From JAAOYC01 sp036481345 (GTDB taxonomy: Archaea > Nanobdellota > Nanobdellia > Woesearchaeales > WJKL01): a stretch of DNA of 16,526 bases. Under the pieces are notes generated by a model. It did no database searches. It saw only the letters and a list, made by a program, of their open reading frames with translations, and was not told where the DNA came from. Below, piece by piece: positions 1 through 6,246 of this stretch; position 1 is the first letter of the stretch, and each line of letters starts with the position of its first letter. The position numbers and the translations under genes are program-made. The stretch lies in assembly GCA_036481345.1 (NCBI GenBank), contig JAZGHU010000008.1:1-16526 (forward strand), written 5' to 3'.

Positions 1-1173
1 GCTGAGCAGACAGTTGATTTGATGAAAAAAGGAGAGAAATTAATCTATCAAGGAGTTTTGATTGATGACAATCTTATTGGGATTCCAGATTTTCTTGAAA
101 AGAAAAAAGGAAAGAGCAAATTAGGGAATTATTATTATCAGCCAATTGATATTAAATCAGGATTATCTGCAAAAGAACAGTATGCAATGCAAGTTTGTTT
201 CTATTGTTATCTGTTAGAGAAAATACAAGGATATTTGCCTGAGAAATTTAAGCTATGGCTTGGCAATGGAGAGATAAGAGAGTTGGAAACAAAAGCTTAT
301 GCTGAGAAATTTAATCATGTTCTTGAAAAGATAAAAGAGATAACAAAAGGAAATGAACAAGAAGTCCATATCTGCGGAGAATGCAAAGAATGCCCATGGC
401 GCAATCTTTGTTTTGCTGTTGCAGAAAAGAAAGGAGATCTTAGTTTGATATTCAATACATCCAGATCAAATCTAGAACAATTAAAAGAAAATGGAATTAA
501 AACACTACAAGCTGTTTCTGACATGGATATTGATAAGCTATTAGATGTAAAAGGATTTGGAAGGGCTTCTTTGGAAAAATGGAAGCTGCAGGCAAAATCC
601 CTGCTAACAAAAAAACCAATAAAAATTTCTGATTATGAATTTCCAAAAGCAGAAAATATCTATTTTGATGTTGAAGATACTCAGGCTGGCAAAGAAAAGA
701 TTGTTTATTTGTTTGGCATGGTCATTAATGGAAAATACCAATATTTTCTAGCTGAAAATCCTTCTGAAGAGAAAAAAGCTTGGAAAGAATTTTTGGAATC
801 TTTTAAAGGCAAAGAAAATTTCAAGATCTATGTTTACTCAGGACATGAAAAAGCAATGCTAAGAAAATTGTTTGGAAAATATGGGGGAGATAAATCAGTT
901 TATGAAAATATTATGAACAATCTTGTTGATCTTCTTGCTGTTGTCAAGAAAACAACAATCTTTCCTATTTATTCATATGGAATTAAAGATGTAGCTAAGT
1001 TTCTTGGATTTAAATGGACTTCTGACAAAGCTAGCGGAGGGCAGTCGATGATTTGGTATGATAAATGGCTAGAAACTGGAAATAAGAAATTCTTGAAAGA
1101 AGTTCTGAAGTATAATGAAGAGGATTGTCTAGCAGAAGTTGTTATTAAAGATTATATCGAAACTAATAAATAG
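1..1173 (+). CDS. TM0106-like RecB-family nuclease with RNase H-like domain (5' end outside window)
   Basis: The frame is open from the first base, so the true start lies upstream. Counting from the first in-window codon, a PD-(D/E)xK nuclease core is visible: GIPD with Asp30, then DIK with Asp50 and Lys52, then a Gln-containing helix. A C-x2-C-x2-C-x5-C cluster at Cys125, 128, 131 and 137 resembles the Fe-S-binding Cys set of Cas4/AddB-type nucleases. A helix-hairpin-helix-like stretch follows (about 175-195, VKGFGRASL). The C-terminal part is a YprB/RNase_H_2-like DEDD domain: FDVED (Asp223, Glu225), VDLL (Asp310) and EEDC (Asp375). This order matches the TM0106 family of putative RecB-like nucleases. 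The substrate is not established; a role in DNA repair or processing is inference. It ends with TAG, 21 bases before the next gene. Confidence 0.8.
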   Translation, partial: AEQTVDLMKKGEKLIYQGVLIDDNLIGIPDFLEKKKGKSKLGNYYYQPIDIKSGLSAKEQYAMQVCFYCYLLEKIQGYLPEKFKLWLGNGEIRELETKAYAEKFNHVLEKIKEITKGNEQEVHICGECKECPWRNLCFAVAEKKGDLSLIFNTSRSNLEQLKENGIKTLQAVSDMDIDKLLDVKGFGRASLEKWKLQAKSLLTKKPIKISDYEFPKAENIYFDVEDTQAGKEKIVYLFGMVINGKYQYFLAENPSEEKKAWKEFLESFKGKENFKIYVYSGHEKAMLRKLFGKYGGDKSVYENIMNNLVDLLAVVKKTTIFPIYSYGIKDVAKFLGFKWTSDKASGGQSMIWYDKWLETGNKKFLKEVLKYNEEDCLAEVVIKDYIETNK

Positions 1174-1194
1174 TAGTATTCTCTTTTATTTGAT

Positions 1195-1545
1195 ATGAAA
1201 GTTAGGAATCTTCCAAAGCTGAAGAATTGGTCATTATCAATTGGAATAATAATTATTCTTCTTTATCTGATATTAAGTCTTGTTGAAAGCGAGCACAAGT
1301 TTGTTTCTTTTATTGTTTTGATTCCTGTCTTGATATGGCCTTATGTTGCTTACAAGCATGAAAGGCAAGCTGGAATAATGGCTTTTGTTGTTGGTTCAAT
1401 AACTATAGTTTGGTTTGTGATAGATTTCTTGTTCTTAAGAGCAGATAGGCTTTATTGGCATATTCCAATGTTTTTGCTTATTGCCCCATTGCCTGCATTT
1501 TTATTAGGATGGATATTTCTTTATTATTCAAAGAATAAGAAATAG
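1195..1545 (+). CDS. Small four-helix integral membrane protein, unknown function
   Basis: A 116-residue protein with about four hydrophobic helices (near residues 14-31, 36-53, 60-78 and 89-111), short Lys/Arg-rich loops and a basic C-terminus ending in KNKK. By the positive-inside rule both ends probably face the cytoplasm. I do not recognise the family and see no catalytic motif. It starts 21 bases after the nuclease stop. An A/T-rich CTAATAAATAG at 1163-1173 could act as its TATA element, so it may be transcribed alone or by read-through from the nuclease gene. Confidence 0.6.
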   Translation: MKVRNLPKLKNWSLSIGIIIILLYLILSLVESEHKFVSFIVLIPVLIWPYVAYKHERQAGIMAFVVGSITIVWFVIDFLFLRADRLYWHIPMFLLIAPLPAFLLGWIFLYYSKNKK

Positions 1546-1583
1546 TTGATTTTTAAATAAGGTATATACATTAAATGTGTTAA

Positions 1584-1592
1584 TTTTATATA
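1584..1592 (+). promoter_or_regulatory. TATA box for the 1619 gene
   Basis: TTTTATATA lies 27-35 bases ahead of the ATG at 1619. That spacing puts transcription initiation within a few bases of the start codon, as in archaeal leaderless mRNAs. It also argues against the in-frame upstream GTG at 1577, which lies ahead of the box. Confidence 0.55.
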
Positions 1593-1618
1593 CTGAAAAA
1601 TCATTATATAGTCTAAGA

Positions 1619-2122
1619 ATGGTAAAATTAGGGGGCGAACTTAGGACATATTCTCATGCAGATGAGATAAAGAAATTTATCAGAAGGATGAAAAGAATCT
1701 CTCCTGAAGATAAAGAAGAAGCTCTTAAACTGCTTGAGGATATAGAAGAAGAAGAGGATAAATCTACAAATTGGTATGGCCTTGATCTTGGTGAACGGTG
1801 TCTTATAGCAACTGTTGAAGAGCCTGTTTTGAGACATGAAAAACAAAGAATTCTTGTAAAAATATACAAAGCAGTTGTTAAGACAGAAAGACTTGGCAGA
1901 ATGAAGTTAGAAAGAGATAGAGAATTATATGCTCAAGTCCTTGGAGTAGTTGAAGAATATAGAAAAGAAAAAGACGCACAAGGAAAACCCCTATCAAAGT
2001 ACATATCTTCAAGAGATATACCTGAAGAACAAAGAAAACCATTAGAAGAAAAAGTTCTATCTTATGATTCTCCAGTTACTCGGTTCCATGGAAAAATAAA
2101 AAAAGTATTTTTTGAGAATTAA
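1619..2122 (+). CDS. Uncharacterised charged helical protein
   Basis: A 167-residue soluble protein starting at the ATG at 1619. A longer in-frame GTG start at 1577 exists but lies upstream of the TATA box and would add 14 residues. The N-terminal half is helical and charged, with a Glu-rich segment around residues 43-48. The middle has a probable beta strand region (LIATVEEPVL), and the second half is again helical and Lys/Glu/Arg-rich. There are no membrane segments, no signal peptide, no Cys pairs and no catalytic motif I can name. I do not recognise the family. Its own promoter suggests an independent transcription unit. Confidence 0.6.
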   Translation: MVKLGGELRTYSHADEIKKFIRRMKRISPEDKEEALKLLEDIEEEEDKSTNWYGLDLGERCLIATVEEPVLRHEKQRILVKIYKAVVKTERLGRMKLERDRELYAQVLGVVEEYRKEKDAQGKPLSKYISSRDIPEEQRKPLEEKVLSYDSPVTRFHGKIKKVFFEN

Positions 2123-2132
2123 ATCCAAAACC

Positions 2133-2141
2133 CTTATATAT
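2133..2141 (+). promoter_or_regulatory. TATA box for the 2164 zinc-ribbon gene
   Basis: CTTATATAT is centred about 27 bases ahead of the ATG at 2164, with no Shine-Dalgarno sequence between, consistent with a leaderless archaeal transcript. Confidence 0.55.
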
Positions 2142-2163
2142 CTAACTCTAATTCTTCAAAAAT

Positions 2164-2430
2164 ATGAAATGTGATAACTGTAAAAAAGAACAGACATGGC
2201 TTGAGATGATTGGAGCAAATTTCTACTGCCATAGATGCATTCAAAAACATAAAATTCTAGGATTAGTATTTAGAACAAACACAGATGTATTCAAAAAAAT
2301 AATCAAAAAATTAAAGCCAGCAACATACGAAGAATACCTGTCTTTAGACAGAAAACAGATTGAGCCAATTGTCAACTTAAGAAGATATGGGATTAAATTA
2401 AAAACAACAAATGTTATTGAATTAGATTAA
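2164..2430 (+). CDS. Small zinc-ribbon protein, unknown function
   Basis: An 88-residue protein with an N-terminal zinc ribbon: CDNC (Cys3, Cys6) and CHRC (Cys22, Cys25) separated by a short beta-hairpin-length linker. The remaining 60 residues are basic and probably helical (KKIIKKLKPATYEEYLSL), followed by a short strand-like tail. Two CxxC knuckles at this spacing are typical of structural zinc sites in nucleic-acid- or ribosome-associated small archaeal proteins, but the partner is unknown. Its stop codon overlaps the stop of a convergent small gene by 4 bases. Confidence 0.65.
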   Translation: MKCDNCKKEQTWLEMIGANFYCHRCIQKHKILGLVFRTNTDVFKKIIKKLKPATYEEYLSLDRKQIEPIVNLRRYGIKLKTTNVIELD

Positions 2431-2579
2431 TTCTTAATTTTTATTGCAAGAAATAAGACCACAGCAAGTAGAACAACAAAAGCAGTTATTAGAAATAACA
2501 AACTAAGTCCACTATTATTTGCAAATTCAGGAAATCTAGTATAAATAACTTCTACAGCTGGTTCAATAGGACATTCCAT
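2427..2579 (-). CDS. 50-residue single-span membrane peptide
   Basis: A 50-residue open frame on the minus strand, ATG at 2579-2577 and TAA at 2429-2427. It has a polar, acidic N-terminus with one Cys (MECPIEPAVEV), one strongly hydrophobic helix (about residues 27-46) and a short basic end (KIKN). The arrangement suggests a single-pass protein with the N-terminus outside and the C-terminus in the cytoplasm. A consensus TATA box (2601-2608) sits 22-29 bases upstream, as expected for a leaderless archaeal gene. It is too short for most gene callers. Function is unknown; the promoter and the clean transmembrane pattern are what support it. Confidence 0.6.
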   Translation of the reverse strand: MECPIEPAVEVIYTRFPEFANNSGLSLLFLITAFVVLLAVVLFLAIKIKN

Positions 2580-2600
2580 CCAAAAGAATAATCTTGATTA

Positions 2601-2608
2601 TTTATAAA
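2601..2608 (-). promoter_or_regulatory. TATA box for the 50-residue membrane peptide
   Basis: The palindromic TTTATAAA lies 22-29 bases ahead of the minus-strand ATG at 2579. It sits just past the tandem hairpins that follow the hydrolase gene, so this peptide probably has its own transcript. Confidence 0.55.
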
Positions 2609-2613
2609 CTTGA

Positions 2614-2662
2614 TGTTTTGCAAAGCAAAACACAAGATTATATTTGTTCAGCTTTGCTGAAC
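2614..2662 (-). terminator. Tandem hairpins downstream of the hydrolase gene
   Basis: Two perfect inverted repeats lie in tandem. The first spans 2614-2632, with an 8-bp stem (TGTTTTGC / GCAAAACA) around AAA. The second spans 2646-2662, with a 7-bp stem (GTTCAGC / GCTGAAC) around TTT. They begin 16 bases past the hydrolase stop and end before the TATA box of the next minus-strand gene. This fits a 3'-end or termination signal, but there is no long T-tract directly after them, so the termination role is inferred. Confidence 0.4.
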
Positions 2663-2678
2663 TTCATATAAACCTTGG

Positions 2679-3419
2679 TTAAATTTCCCAGCACCCTGAT
2701 TCTCTGTCTCTAGAACAAATAGAATGATCTAATTTTCTTTTGACTAATGCTCTAAATGTTTTAAGAGCAACTTCTGGAGTATTATTGTTTCCTGATAAGT
2801 GTCCTAATAATGCTAACTCTAAATTCTTTCCTTTTTCTTGGATAAGCTGAGAAGCATGAATATTACTCAAGTGCCCTTCATCAGAAAGGATCCATTGCTT
2901 TAGAAAATAAGGATAATGTCCATTAACAAGCATATCAACATCATGATTAGATTCTAACAAAACTGCTTTTAATTTTGGAAAGGCTGTTTTCATTTCTTTT
3001 GTTACAATCCCTGTATCTGTAAATAATCCAAATTTTCCAATTACAAAACCATTTGAACTTACATTGTGGGAAGTAGGGATCGGCTTGATTTTCATATTAT
3101 TAATCTTAAATTCTTTGCCCACAACAAAATTTTTTCTTTCGATCTTTCCAATCCTATACTTAACATCAGAATAAACTTCTTTGGTCATATAAATAGGGAT
3201 GTTATATCTTCTTCCTAATACACCTGCTCCTACTCTATGATCATGATGAGCATGAGTTAAAAGAACAGCATCAACATTTTCTATGCTTTTGCCTAAGCTA
3301 TTCATTCTTTCTTCAATTATTCTGCCGCTCTTTCCAGCATCAACCAATACAGAAGTATCTTTATCTTCAACTAAACAGCAGTTTCCATTGCTTCCAGAAG
3401 CTATTACACTTATATCCAT
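2679..3419 (-). CDS. WalJ/YycJ-like metallo-beta-lactamase-fold hydrolase
   Basis: A 246-residue protein from the ATG at 3419; the TTG just before it is too close to the GAGGT ribosome site. It opens with the family hallmark SGSNGN (residues 8-13), then the metal motif THAHHDH (55-61: His56, His58, Asp60, His61). Later hallmarks are PTSHN, FTDTG, a LESNHD-ML segment, a GHYPYFLKQWI stretch, GHLSN and GHLSGNNN. These are diagnostic of the YycJ/WalJ branch of metal-dependent beta-lactamase-fold hydrolases, where bacterial members are associated with DNA or cell-wall homeostasis. Two metal ions and phosphodiester hydrolysis are expected from the fold; the substrate here is unknown. Length is normal for the family. 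It follows the VIT-like gene by 31 bases, with a TATA-like element (3451-3459) overlapping that gene's stop. Confidence 0.85.
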   Translation of the reverse strand: MDISVIASGSNGNCCLVEDKDTSVLVDAGKSGRIIEERMNSLGKSIENVDAVLLTHAHHDHRVGAGVLGRRYNIPIYMTKEVYSDVKYRIGKIERKNFVVGKEFKINNMKIKPIPTSHNVSSNGFVIGKFGLFTDTGIVTKEMKTAFPKLKAVLLESNHDVDMLVNGHYPYFLKQWILSDEGHLSNIHASQLIQEKGKNLELALLGHLSGNNNTPEVALKTFRALVKRKLDHSICSRDRESGCWEI

Positions 3420-3450
3420 CAAACCTCAAATTAAAAGAAAAACCTTCTCT

Positions 3451-3948
3451 TTAAATAATTAACCCTATCAAGTCTCCAACATAATGTGTTGCGATTATCA
3501 CAATTATAGATATCAATAAATGTTCCCCAACTGCTTTCCAAGGATTACTATTTTGTTTCTTAGCCATGATATAACTAAAACTGCCTATAACTATAAATCC
3601 AAAAATAATACTAAGGATCATGGCGTTTATTACATTTAACATCAAGAAAGGCAGCACAAAAATTATGGCAAAGCCAAACTTAGATAAAAATGTATAAATT
3701 GTTGCAGCCCATATACTCTTATTGCTATGTTCAGCTTCAGCTTCTTCAGAAATATGAATTCCTAAGGCATCTGAAAAAGCATCAGCAATTGCAATAGACA
3801 GAATTCCTGCAATAATCGCAACATTTGTCTTTAAAGCAGACTCTAATCCAACAATCATTCCGAGTGTTGCAATAACTCCAGAAGTTAGACCAAAACTAAT
3901 ACCTTTTGTCTTTGCTTTGCTCTTAAACACGCTATTTTTCTTAGCCAT
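3451..3948 (-). CDS. VIT1/CCC1-family membrane protein (minimal form)
   Basis: A 165-residue polytopic protein with five predicted membrane helices. The motifs GLTSGVIATLG near the N-terminus, AIADAFSDALGIHISEEAE after helix 2, and WKAVGEH...THYVGD at the last helix match the VIT1/CCC1 family of Fe2+/Mn2+ transporters. Acidic residues and a His in the helix 2 region are candidate metal ligands. The loop after helix 2 is only a short Glu/His-containing stretch, so the cytosolic metal-binding module of plant VIT proteins is absent. The ATG at 3948 lies 23-30 bases after a TATA box (3971-3978), favouring it over the TTG at 3957. Metal transport is a family-based inference. Confidence 0.7.
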   Translation of the reverse strand: MAKKNSVFKSKAKTKGISFGLTSGVIATLGMIVGLESALKTNVAIIAGILSIAIADAFSDALGIHISEEAEAEHSNKSIWAATIYTFLSKFGFAIIFVLPFLMLNVINAMILSIIFGFIVIGSFSYIMAKKQNSNPWKAVGEHLLISIIVIIATHYVGDLIGLII

Positions 3949-3970
3949 CTTAAACAAATATAGATTTTGA

Positions 3971-3978
3971 ATATAAAT
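3971..3978 (-). promoter_or_regulatory. TATA box for the VIT-like gene
   Basis: Minus-strand ATTTATAT lies 23-30 bases ahead of the ATG at 3948, the spacing of a leaderless archaeal promoter. It is divergent from the FKBP promoter at 4000-4006, so both genes share a roughly 100-base control region. Confidence 0.5.
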
Positions 3979-3999
3979 ATGTTTCTAAAACCCTAACAC

Positions 4000-4006
4000 T
4001 TATAAA
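4000..4006 (+). promoter_or_regulatory. TATA box for the FKBP operon
   Basis: TTATAAA lies 45-51 bases ahead of the ATG at 4051. Initiation about 25 bases downstream would give a leader of about 24 bases that contains a GGAG ribosome site at 4038-4041. Confidence 0.5.
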
Positions 4007-4050
4007 CCCCTTAATTACTCTCATTCTATAAACATTTGGAGTTGATACTA

Positions 4051-4479
4051 ATGTCAGTAAAGAAAGGAGACAAAATTAAAGTTGAATATACAGGAACATT
4101 AGAAGATGGGACTGTATTTGACACGTCAGAAGGAAAACAACCATTGGAATTTGAAGTTGGAGCTAAAAAAATCATAAAAGGTTTTGATAATGCTATAATT
4201 GGAATGGAAAAAGACGAAGAAAAAGAAATAACATTACAGCCAGCAGAAGCTTATGGTGATCATAATCCAAAACTAATTCAAAAAGTACCAAAGGATAAAC
4301 TACCAGCTGACAAAGAGCCAAAAGTTGGAATGATGCTTTTGATGAAAACACCTGATGGAAAACAATTTCCTGCAAAGATAGCAGAAATAACAGACAAGGA
4401 GATTGCATTAGACTTAAATCATCCATTAGCTGGAAAAGTTCTAAAGTTTAAAATCAAAGTAGTGGGAATCACTGCTTGA
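4051..4479 (+). CDS. SlyD-like FKBP-type peptidyl-prolyl isomerase
   Basis: A 142-residue protein from the ATG at 4051, preceded by GGAG at 9-base spacing; an in-frame TTG at 4036 would add five residues but lies ahead of that ribosome site. FKBP signatures are clear: VEYTGTLEDGTVFDTS (11-26), EVGAKKIIKGFDNAIIGM and AEAYGDHNP. The chaperone-type IF insert occupies about residues 68-125, and DLNHPLAGKVLKF closes the domain. It catalyses cis-trans isomerisation of prolyl bonds and, by homology with archaeal short FKBPs and SlyD, should also hold unfolded chains in the cytoplasm. It lacks the His-rich metal-binding tail of bacterial SlyD. It is probably co-transcribed with the gene 10 bases downstream. 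Confidence 0.93.
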   Translation: MSVKKGDKIKVEYTGTLEDGTVFDTSEGKQPLEFEVGAKKIIKGFDNAIIGMEKDEEKEITLQPAEAYGDHNPKLIQKVPKDKLPADKEPKVGMMLLMKTPDGKQFPAKIAEITDKEIALDLNHPLAGKVLKFKIKVVGITA

Positions 4480-4489
4480 TTTCATTATA

Positions 4490-4738
4490 ATGAATGCAGC
4501 GACTTCAGCAGTAGTGAAAGAAGAACATCAAAGAGATGCTTGCATGTACTGTGGTGCCAAATTCACAAAAAAATGGGAGACTGTAGTTTCTCATGGCTTG
4601 GAAAGAAAGATAAATCACTGTGATGAATGCGGAAAAGAAGCAAGAAAGAAAGTAAGCAAACATCTTGATATACACCAATTCTTTAAAGCTCATTCTCTAG
4701 ACTGGGGAGATGAAGTAAGAACAAATACAAATTATTAA
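4490..4738 (+). CDS. Small two-CxxC zinc-binding protein
   Basis: An 82-residue protein with CMYC (Cys18, Cys21) and CDEC (Cys44, Cys47) knuckles that should bind one structural zinc, followed by a basic helix (ARKKVSKHLDIHQFF) and an Asn/Thr-rich tail. I do not recognise a named family. It starts 10 bases after the prolyl isomerase stop, so the two probably form one operon; whether they act together is unknown. Its stop is one base from the stop of the convergent SCP2-like gene. Confidence 0.65.
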   Translation: MNAATSAVVKEEHQRDACMYCGAKFTKKWETVVSHGLERKINHCDECGKEARKKVSKHLDIHQFFKAHSLDWGDEVRTNTNY

Positions 4739-4739
4739 T

Positions 4740-5165
4740 TTACTTCATAAATTTCTTTGCAAACCAAAACTTAATCTTAGATCCTAATTTTTGAGGTTCT
4801 ACTGTGATATCTCCATTCTTGTATGCTTCTCCAACAGCAGACATTGGATCTTCTGAATTTGCAATATCTCTAAGGACAGTTTCACTGATTTTGATTATAT
4901 AATGTGGCTTTTCTAATCCACCTTCTGTGAATTCTCCAATTTTGTTTCCAGTAATCTTGAATCCATATGTATATCCATTGATTTCAACATTTATCTTTGG
5001 CTTTCCCAGCACCCATTTCAGCATCTTTGGTGCTCCACTTAGATCAATTGAATCAATATTTTCTTTTATTAAGCTGCCAATTTCATCTAATTCAAAATCT
5101 ACTTCCTCTGCATAAACAATAAAACTGCACAAAAGAACTAATATCATAAAAATTATTTTTTTCAT
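4740..5165 (-). CDS. Secreted SCP2-like lipid-binding-fold protein
   Basis: A 141-residue protein with a clear signal peptide: MKK, then a hydrophobic core and a likely cleavage after VYA (residue 19). The mature part resembles the SCP2 sterol-carrier fold in its second half: HYIIKISETVLRDI, then DPMSAVGEAYKNGDITVEP, then LGSKIKFWFAKKF, the usual strand-helix-strand end with a hydrophobic C-terminal segment. SCP2 folds bind lipids in a hydrophobic tunnel; the ligand and the sterol name should not be assumed here. A strong GAGGTGG ribosome site (5170-5176) touches the stop of the upstream Cys-rich gene, giving an operon of two. Fold assignment is by pattern and moderately secure. Confidence 0.6.
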   Translation of the reverse strand: MKKIIFMILVLLCSFIVYAEEVDFELDEIGSLIKENIDSIDLSGAPKMLKWVLGKPKINVEINGYTYGFKITGNKIGEFTEGGLEKPHYIIKISETVLRDIANSEDPMSAVGEAYKNGDITVEPQKLGSKIKFWFAKKFMK

Positions 5166-5176
5166 ATTTCCACCTC

Positions 5177-5368
5177 TTATTTATTCATCTTTATCTGACA
5201 AAATAACTCTTGGCTTCTGTCATAATTCTTCTCTACATCTTTAGGAAAACAACATGCTGGAAGCGCATCCTTATCTAAATGATATCTAAGACATTCACAG
5301 CACTTTCCTTTTCTTGAACATCCAGGATAGGTACATGGACACGCTATTTTGTTATTACAATCAGCCAT
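5177..5368 (-). CDS. DUF6485-like cysteine-rich protein
   Basis: A 63-residue protein with nine cysteines. The run CPCTYPGCSRKGKCCECLRY, followed by LPACCFP and YDRSQELF, is the recognisable pattern of the DUF6485 family found in bacteria and archaea. The Cys arrangement suggests a zinc or iron-sulfur site, but no function is established for the family. A TATA box (5390-5398) sits 22-30 bases ahead of the ATG. It heads a two-gene unit with the secreted SCP2-like gene. Confidence 0.75.
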   Translation of the reverse strand: MADCNNKIACPCTYPGCSRKGKCCECLRYHLDKDALPACCFPKDVEKNYDRSQELFCQIKMNK

Positions 5369-5389
5369 GAGTATAATAATGCTTGAATC

Positions 5390-5398
5390 TTTATATAA
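5390..5398 (-). promoter_or_regulatory. TATA box for the DUF6485/SCP2-like operon
   Basis: TTTATATAA on the plus strand (TTATATAAA on the coding strand) lies 22-30 bases ahead of the minus-strand ATG at 5368; no ribosome site intervenes, consistent with leaderless expression. Confidence 0.55.
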
Positions 5399-5411
5399 TT
5401 TTTTGTAAGAT

Positions 5412-5615
5412 TTACTTCATGGAAGTAGCATTTTGTATCCTTTGGATGAGCCAGTAGACTCCAACAGCGATTAGTACAATAGGCCAAAACAAAGCACTAT
5501 CTTGTATGTAACCTAATGCCTTCAATAAGAAGTAAACTCCAATCAAAATTATTGCTAAAGGAAACCCTGTTCCCGTCGGGTGAAAACACTTTTGCATATT
5601 AACCGCCCTTTTCAT
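5412..5615 (-). CDS. LiaI/LiaF-like two-span membrane protein
   Basis: A 67-residue protein from the ATG at 5615, chosen because a full GGAGGT ribosome site sits 7 bases upstream; a TTG/GTG-type start at 5648 would read through that site. After a polar N-terminus come two hydrophobic helices (about 18-35 and 41-58) joined by GYIQDSALFWP, which matches the LiaI/LiaF-like (DUF5668-type) transmembrane pattern: GLxxLLxxLG, then WPxxLIxxGxxxLI. In bacteria this domain occurs in envelope-stress proteins; nothing here fixes a function. It is divergent from the winged-helix gene at 5711. Confidence 0.6.
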   Translation of the reverse strand: MKRAVNMQKCFHPTGTGFPLAIILIGVYFLLKALGYIQDSALFWPIVLIAVGVYWLIQRIQNATSMK

Positions 5616-5656
5616 AATATGACCTCCTTTTGTTACTGTTTTACACAATTTTCTAC

Positions 5657-5664
5657 TATTTAAA
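5657..5664 (-). promoter_or_regulatory. TATA box for the LiaI-like gene
   Basis: Minus-strand TTTAAATA lies 42-49 bases ahead of the ATG at 5615, giving a predicted leader of about 25 bases that contains the GGAGGT site. Confidence 0.45.
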
Positions 5665-5677
5665 CCTTGCCGTTAAG

Positions 5678-5686
5678 TTTATAAAT
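5678..5686 (+). promoter_or_regulatory. TATA box for the winged-helix gene
   Basis: TTTATAAAT is 25-33 bases ahead of the ATG at 5711 and only 13 bases from the opposing TATA box at 5657-5664. The two divergent core promoters are close enough to be controlled together. Confidence 0.5.
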
Positions 5687-5710
5687 GACTAGTTATTTCT
5701 TAATTATAAC

Positions 5711-5905
5711 ATGGGACAACAAGATATATACGATTATTTGAAAGGTAATAAAAGAAATTGGTTTACAAGCAGAGACATCAGTAAGAGGCTTGATGTGTCC
5801 ATTGGTTCTGTGACAAACTGTTTAAGAAAATTAAGATTAAGCAGATCTGTCAACTTTAGAAATTCTGACCACAGAAACCAATTTGAGTATAAATTTAAAA
5901 ATTAA
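5711..5905 (+). CDS. Mini winged helix-turn-helix DNA-binding protein
   Basis: A 64-residue protein that is almost nothing but a winged helix: helix 1 (QDIYDYLKGNK), a turn with the usual WFTSRDISKRLDVS helix 2, the recognition helix GSVTNCLRKLRLS (about 32-44), and a wing-like tail (SVNFRNSDHRNQFEYKF). It lacks a ligand-binding or dimerisation domain, so it would act by DNA binding alone or with a partner. Similar minimal winged-helix proteins are common in archaea as transcription regulators. Targets are unknown; the divergent promoter it shares with the LiaI-like gene is the obvious candidate. Confidence 0.65.
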   Translation: MGQQDIYDYLKGNKRNWFTSRDISKRLDVSIGSVTNCLRKLRLSRSVNFRNSDHRNQFEYKFKN

Positions 5906-5971
5906 GTAAAATATACTCTAACCATTGGTGATAGATACTAAATAGTAGTCTCTTTGATATTCTTTTTCGAT

Positions 5972-5982
5972 ATATATTTAAG
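5972..5982 (+). promoter_or_regulatory. TATA box for the 59-residue membrane protein
   Basis: TATATATTTAA lies 25-35 bases ahead of the ATG at 6007, with no other gene between it and the winged-helix stop at 5905. Confidence 0.5.
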
Positions 5983-6006
5983 TCTGTAGTATATAATAAT
6001 TATAAA

Positions 6007-6186
6007 ATGGATTATCTCAAAATTATTGCAGTAATTTTATTGATTATAGTGATAGCCAACCTAATTTTATTTTCATTTAGATTGATTACACCATTTATAT
6101 TCTGGATTGTAATCCTATTGATGGCTCTAGTAGCATACTATATCATACCAAATATTAAAGAGAAAAAAATACTAGAAAAGAAATAA
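6007..6186 (+). CDS. 59-residue two-span membrane protein
   Basis: An open frame from ATG 6007 to TAA 6184-6186. It encodes two long hydrophobic helices (about residues 5-23 and 26-47) separated by a short SFRLITP turn, and a Lys-rich cytoplasmic tail (NIKEKKILEKK). The short hairpin architecture and basic end argue for a genuine inner-membrane protein. A TATA box stands at the leaderless spacing. It fills most of the 5905-6247 interval that otherwise looks empty. Function unknown. Confidence 0.6.
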   Translation: MDYLKIIAVILLIIVIANLILFSFRLITPFIFWIVILLMALVAYYIIPNIKEKKILEKK

Positions 6187-6194
6187 AAAAATTT

Positions 6195-6245
6195 ATTTCT
6201 TTTTATTTCGAAGAAATGAAAAGTATGTAATGGGTTACCCATTAC
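6195..6245. terminator. Two-hairpin convergent terminator
   Basis: Between the convergent stops at 6186 and 6247 lie two stem-loops. One is ATTTCTT / AAGAAAT (6195-6201 with 6211-6217). The other is a perfect 19-base palindrome-like repeat at 6227-6245 (GTAATGGGT, T, ACCCATTAC). T-rich tracts (6196-6208) and A/T runs flank them. The second hairpin begins directly after the H1-like stop, so it most plausibly ends that transcript; the first may serve the membrane protein. Confidence 0.5.
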
Positions 6246-6246
6246 T

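Noticed and set aside
5906..6000. Possible small RNA upstream of the 59-residue gene (short ACCATTGGT and TACTA/TAGTA repeats)
   Set aside because: The inverted repeats are only 4-5 bp, C/D-box motifs are not present, and the region is explained by a promoter.
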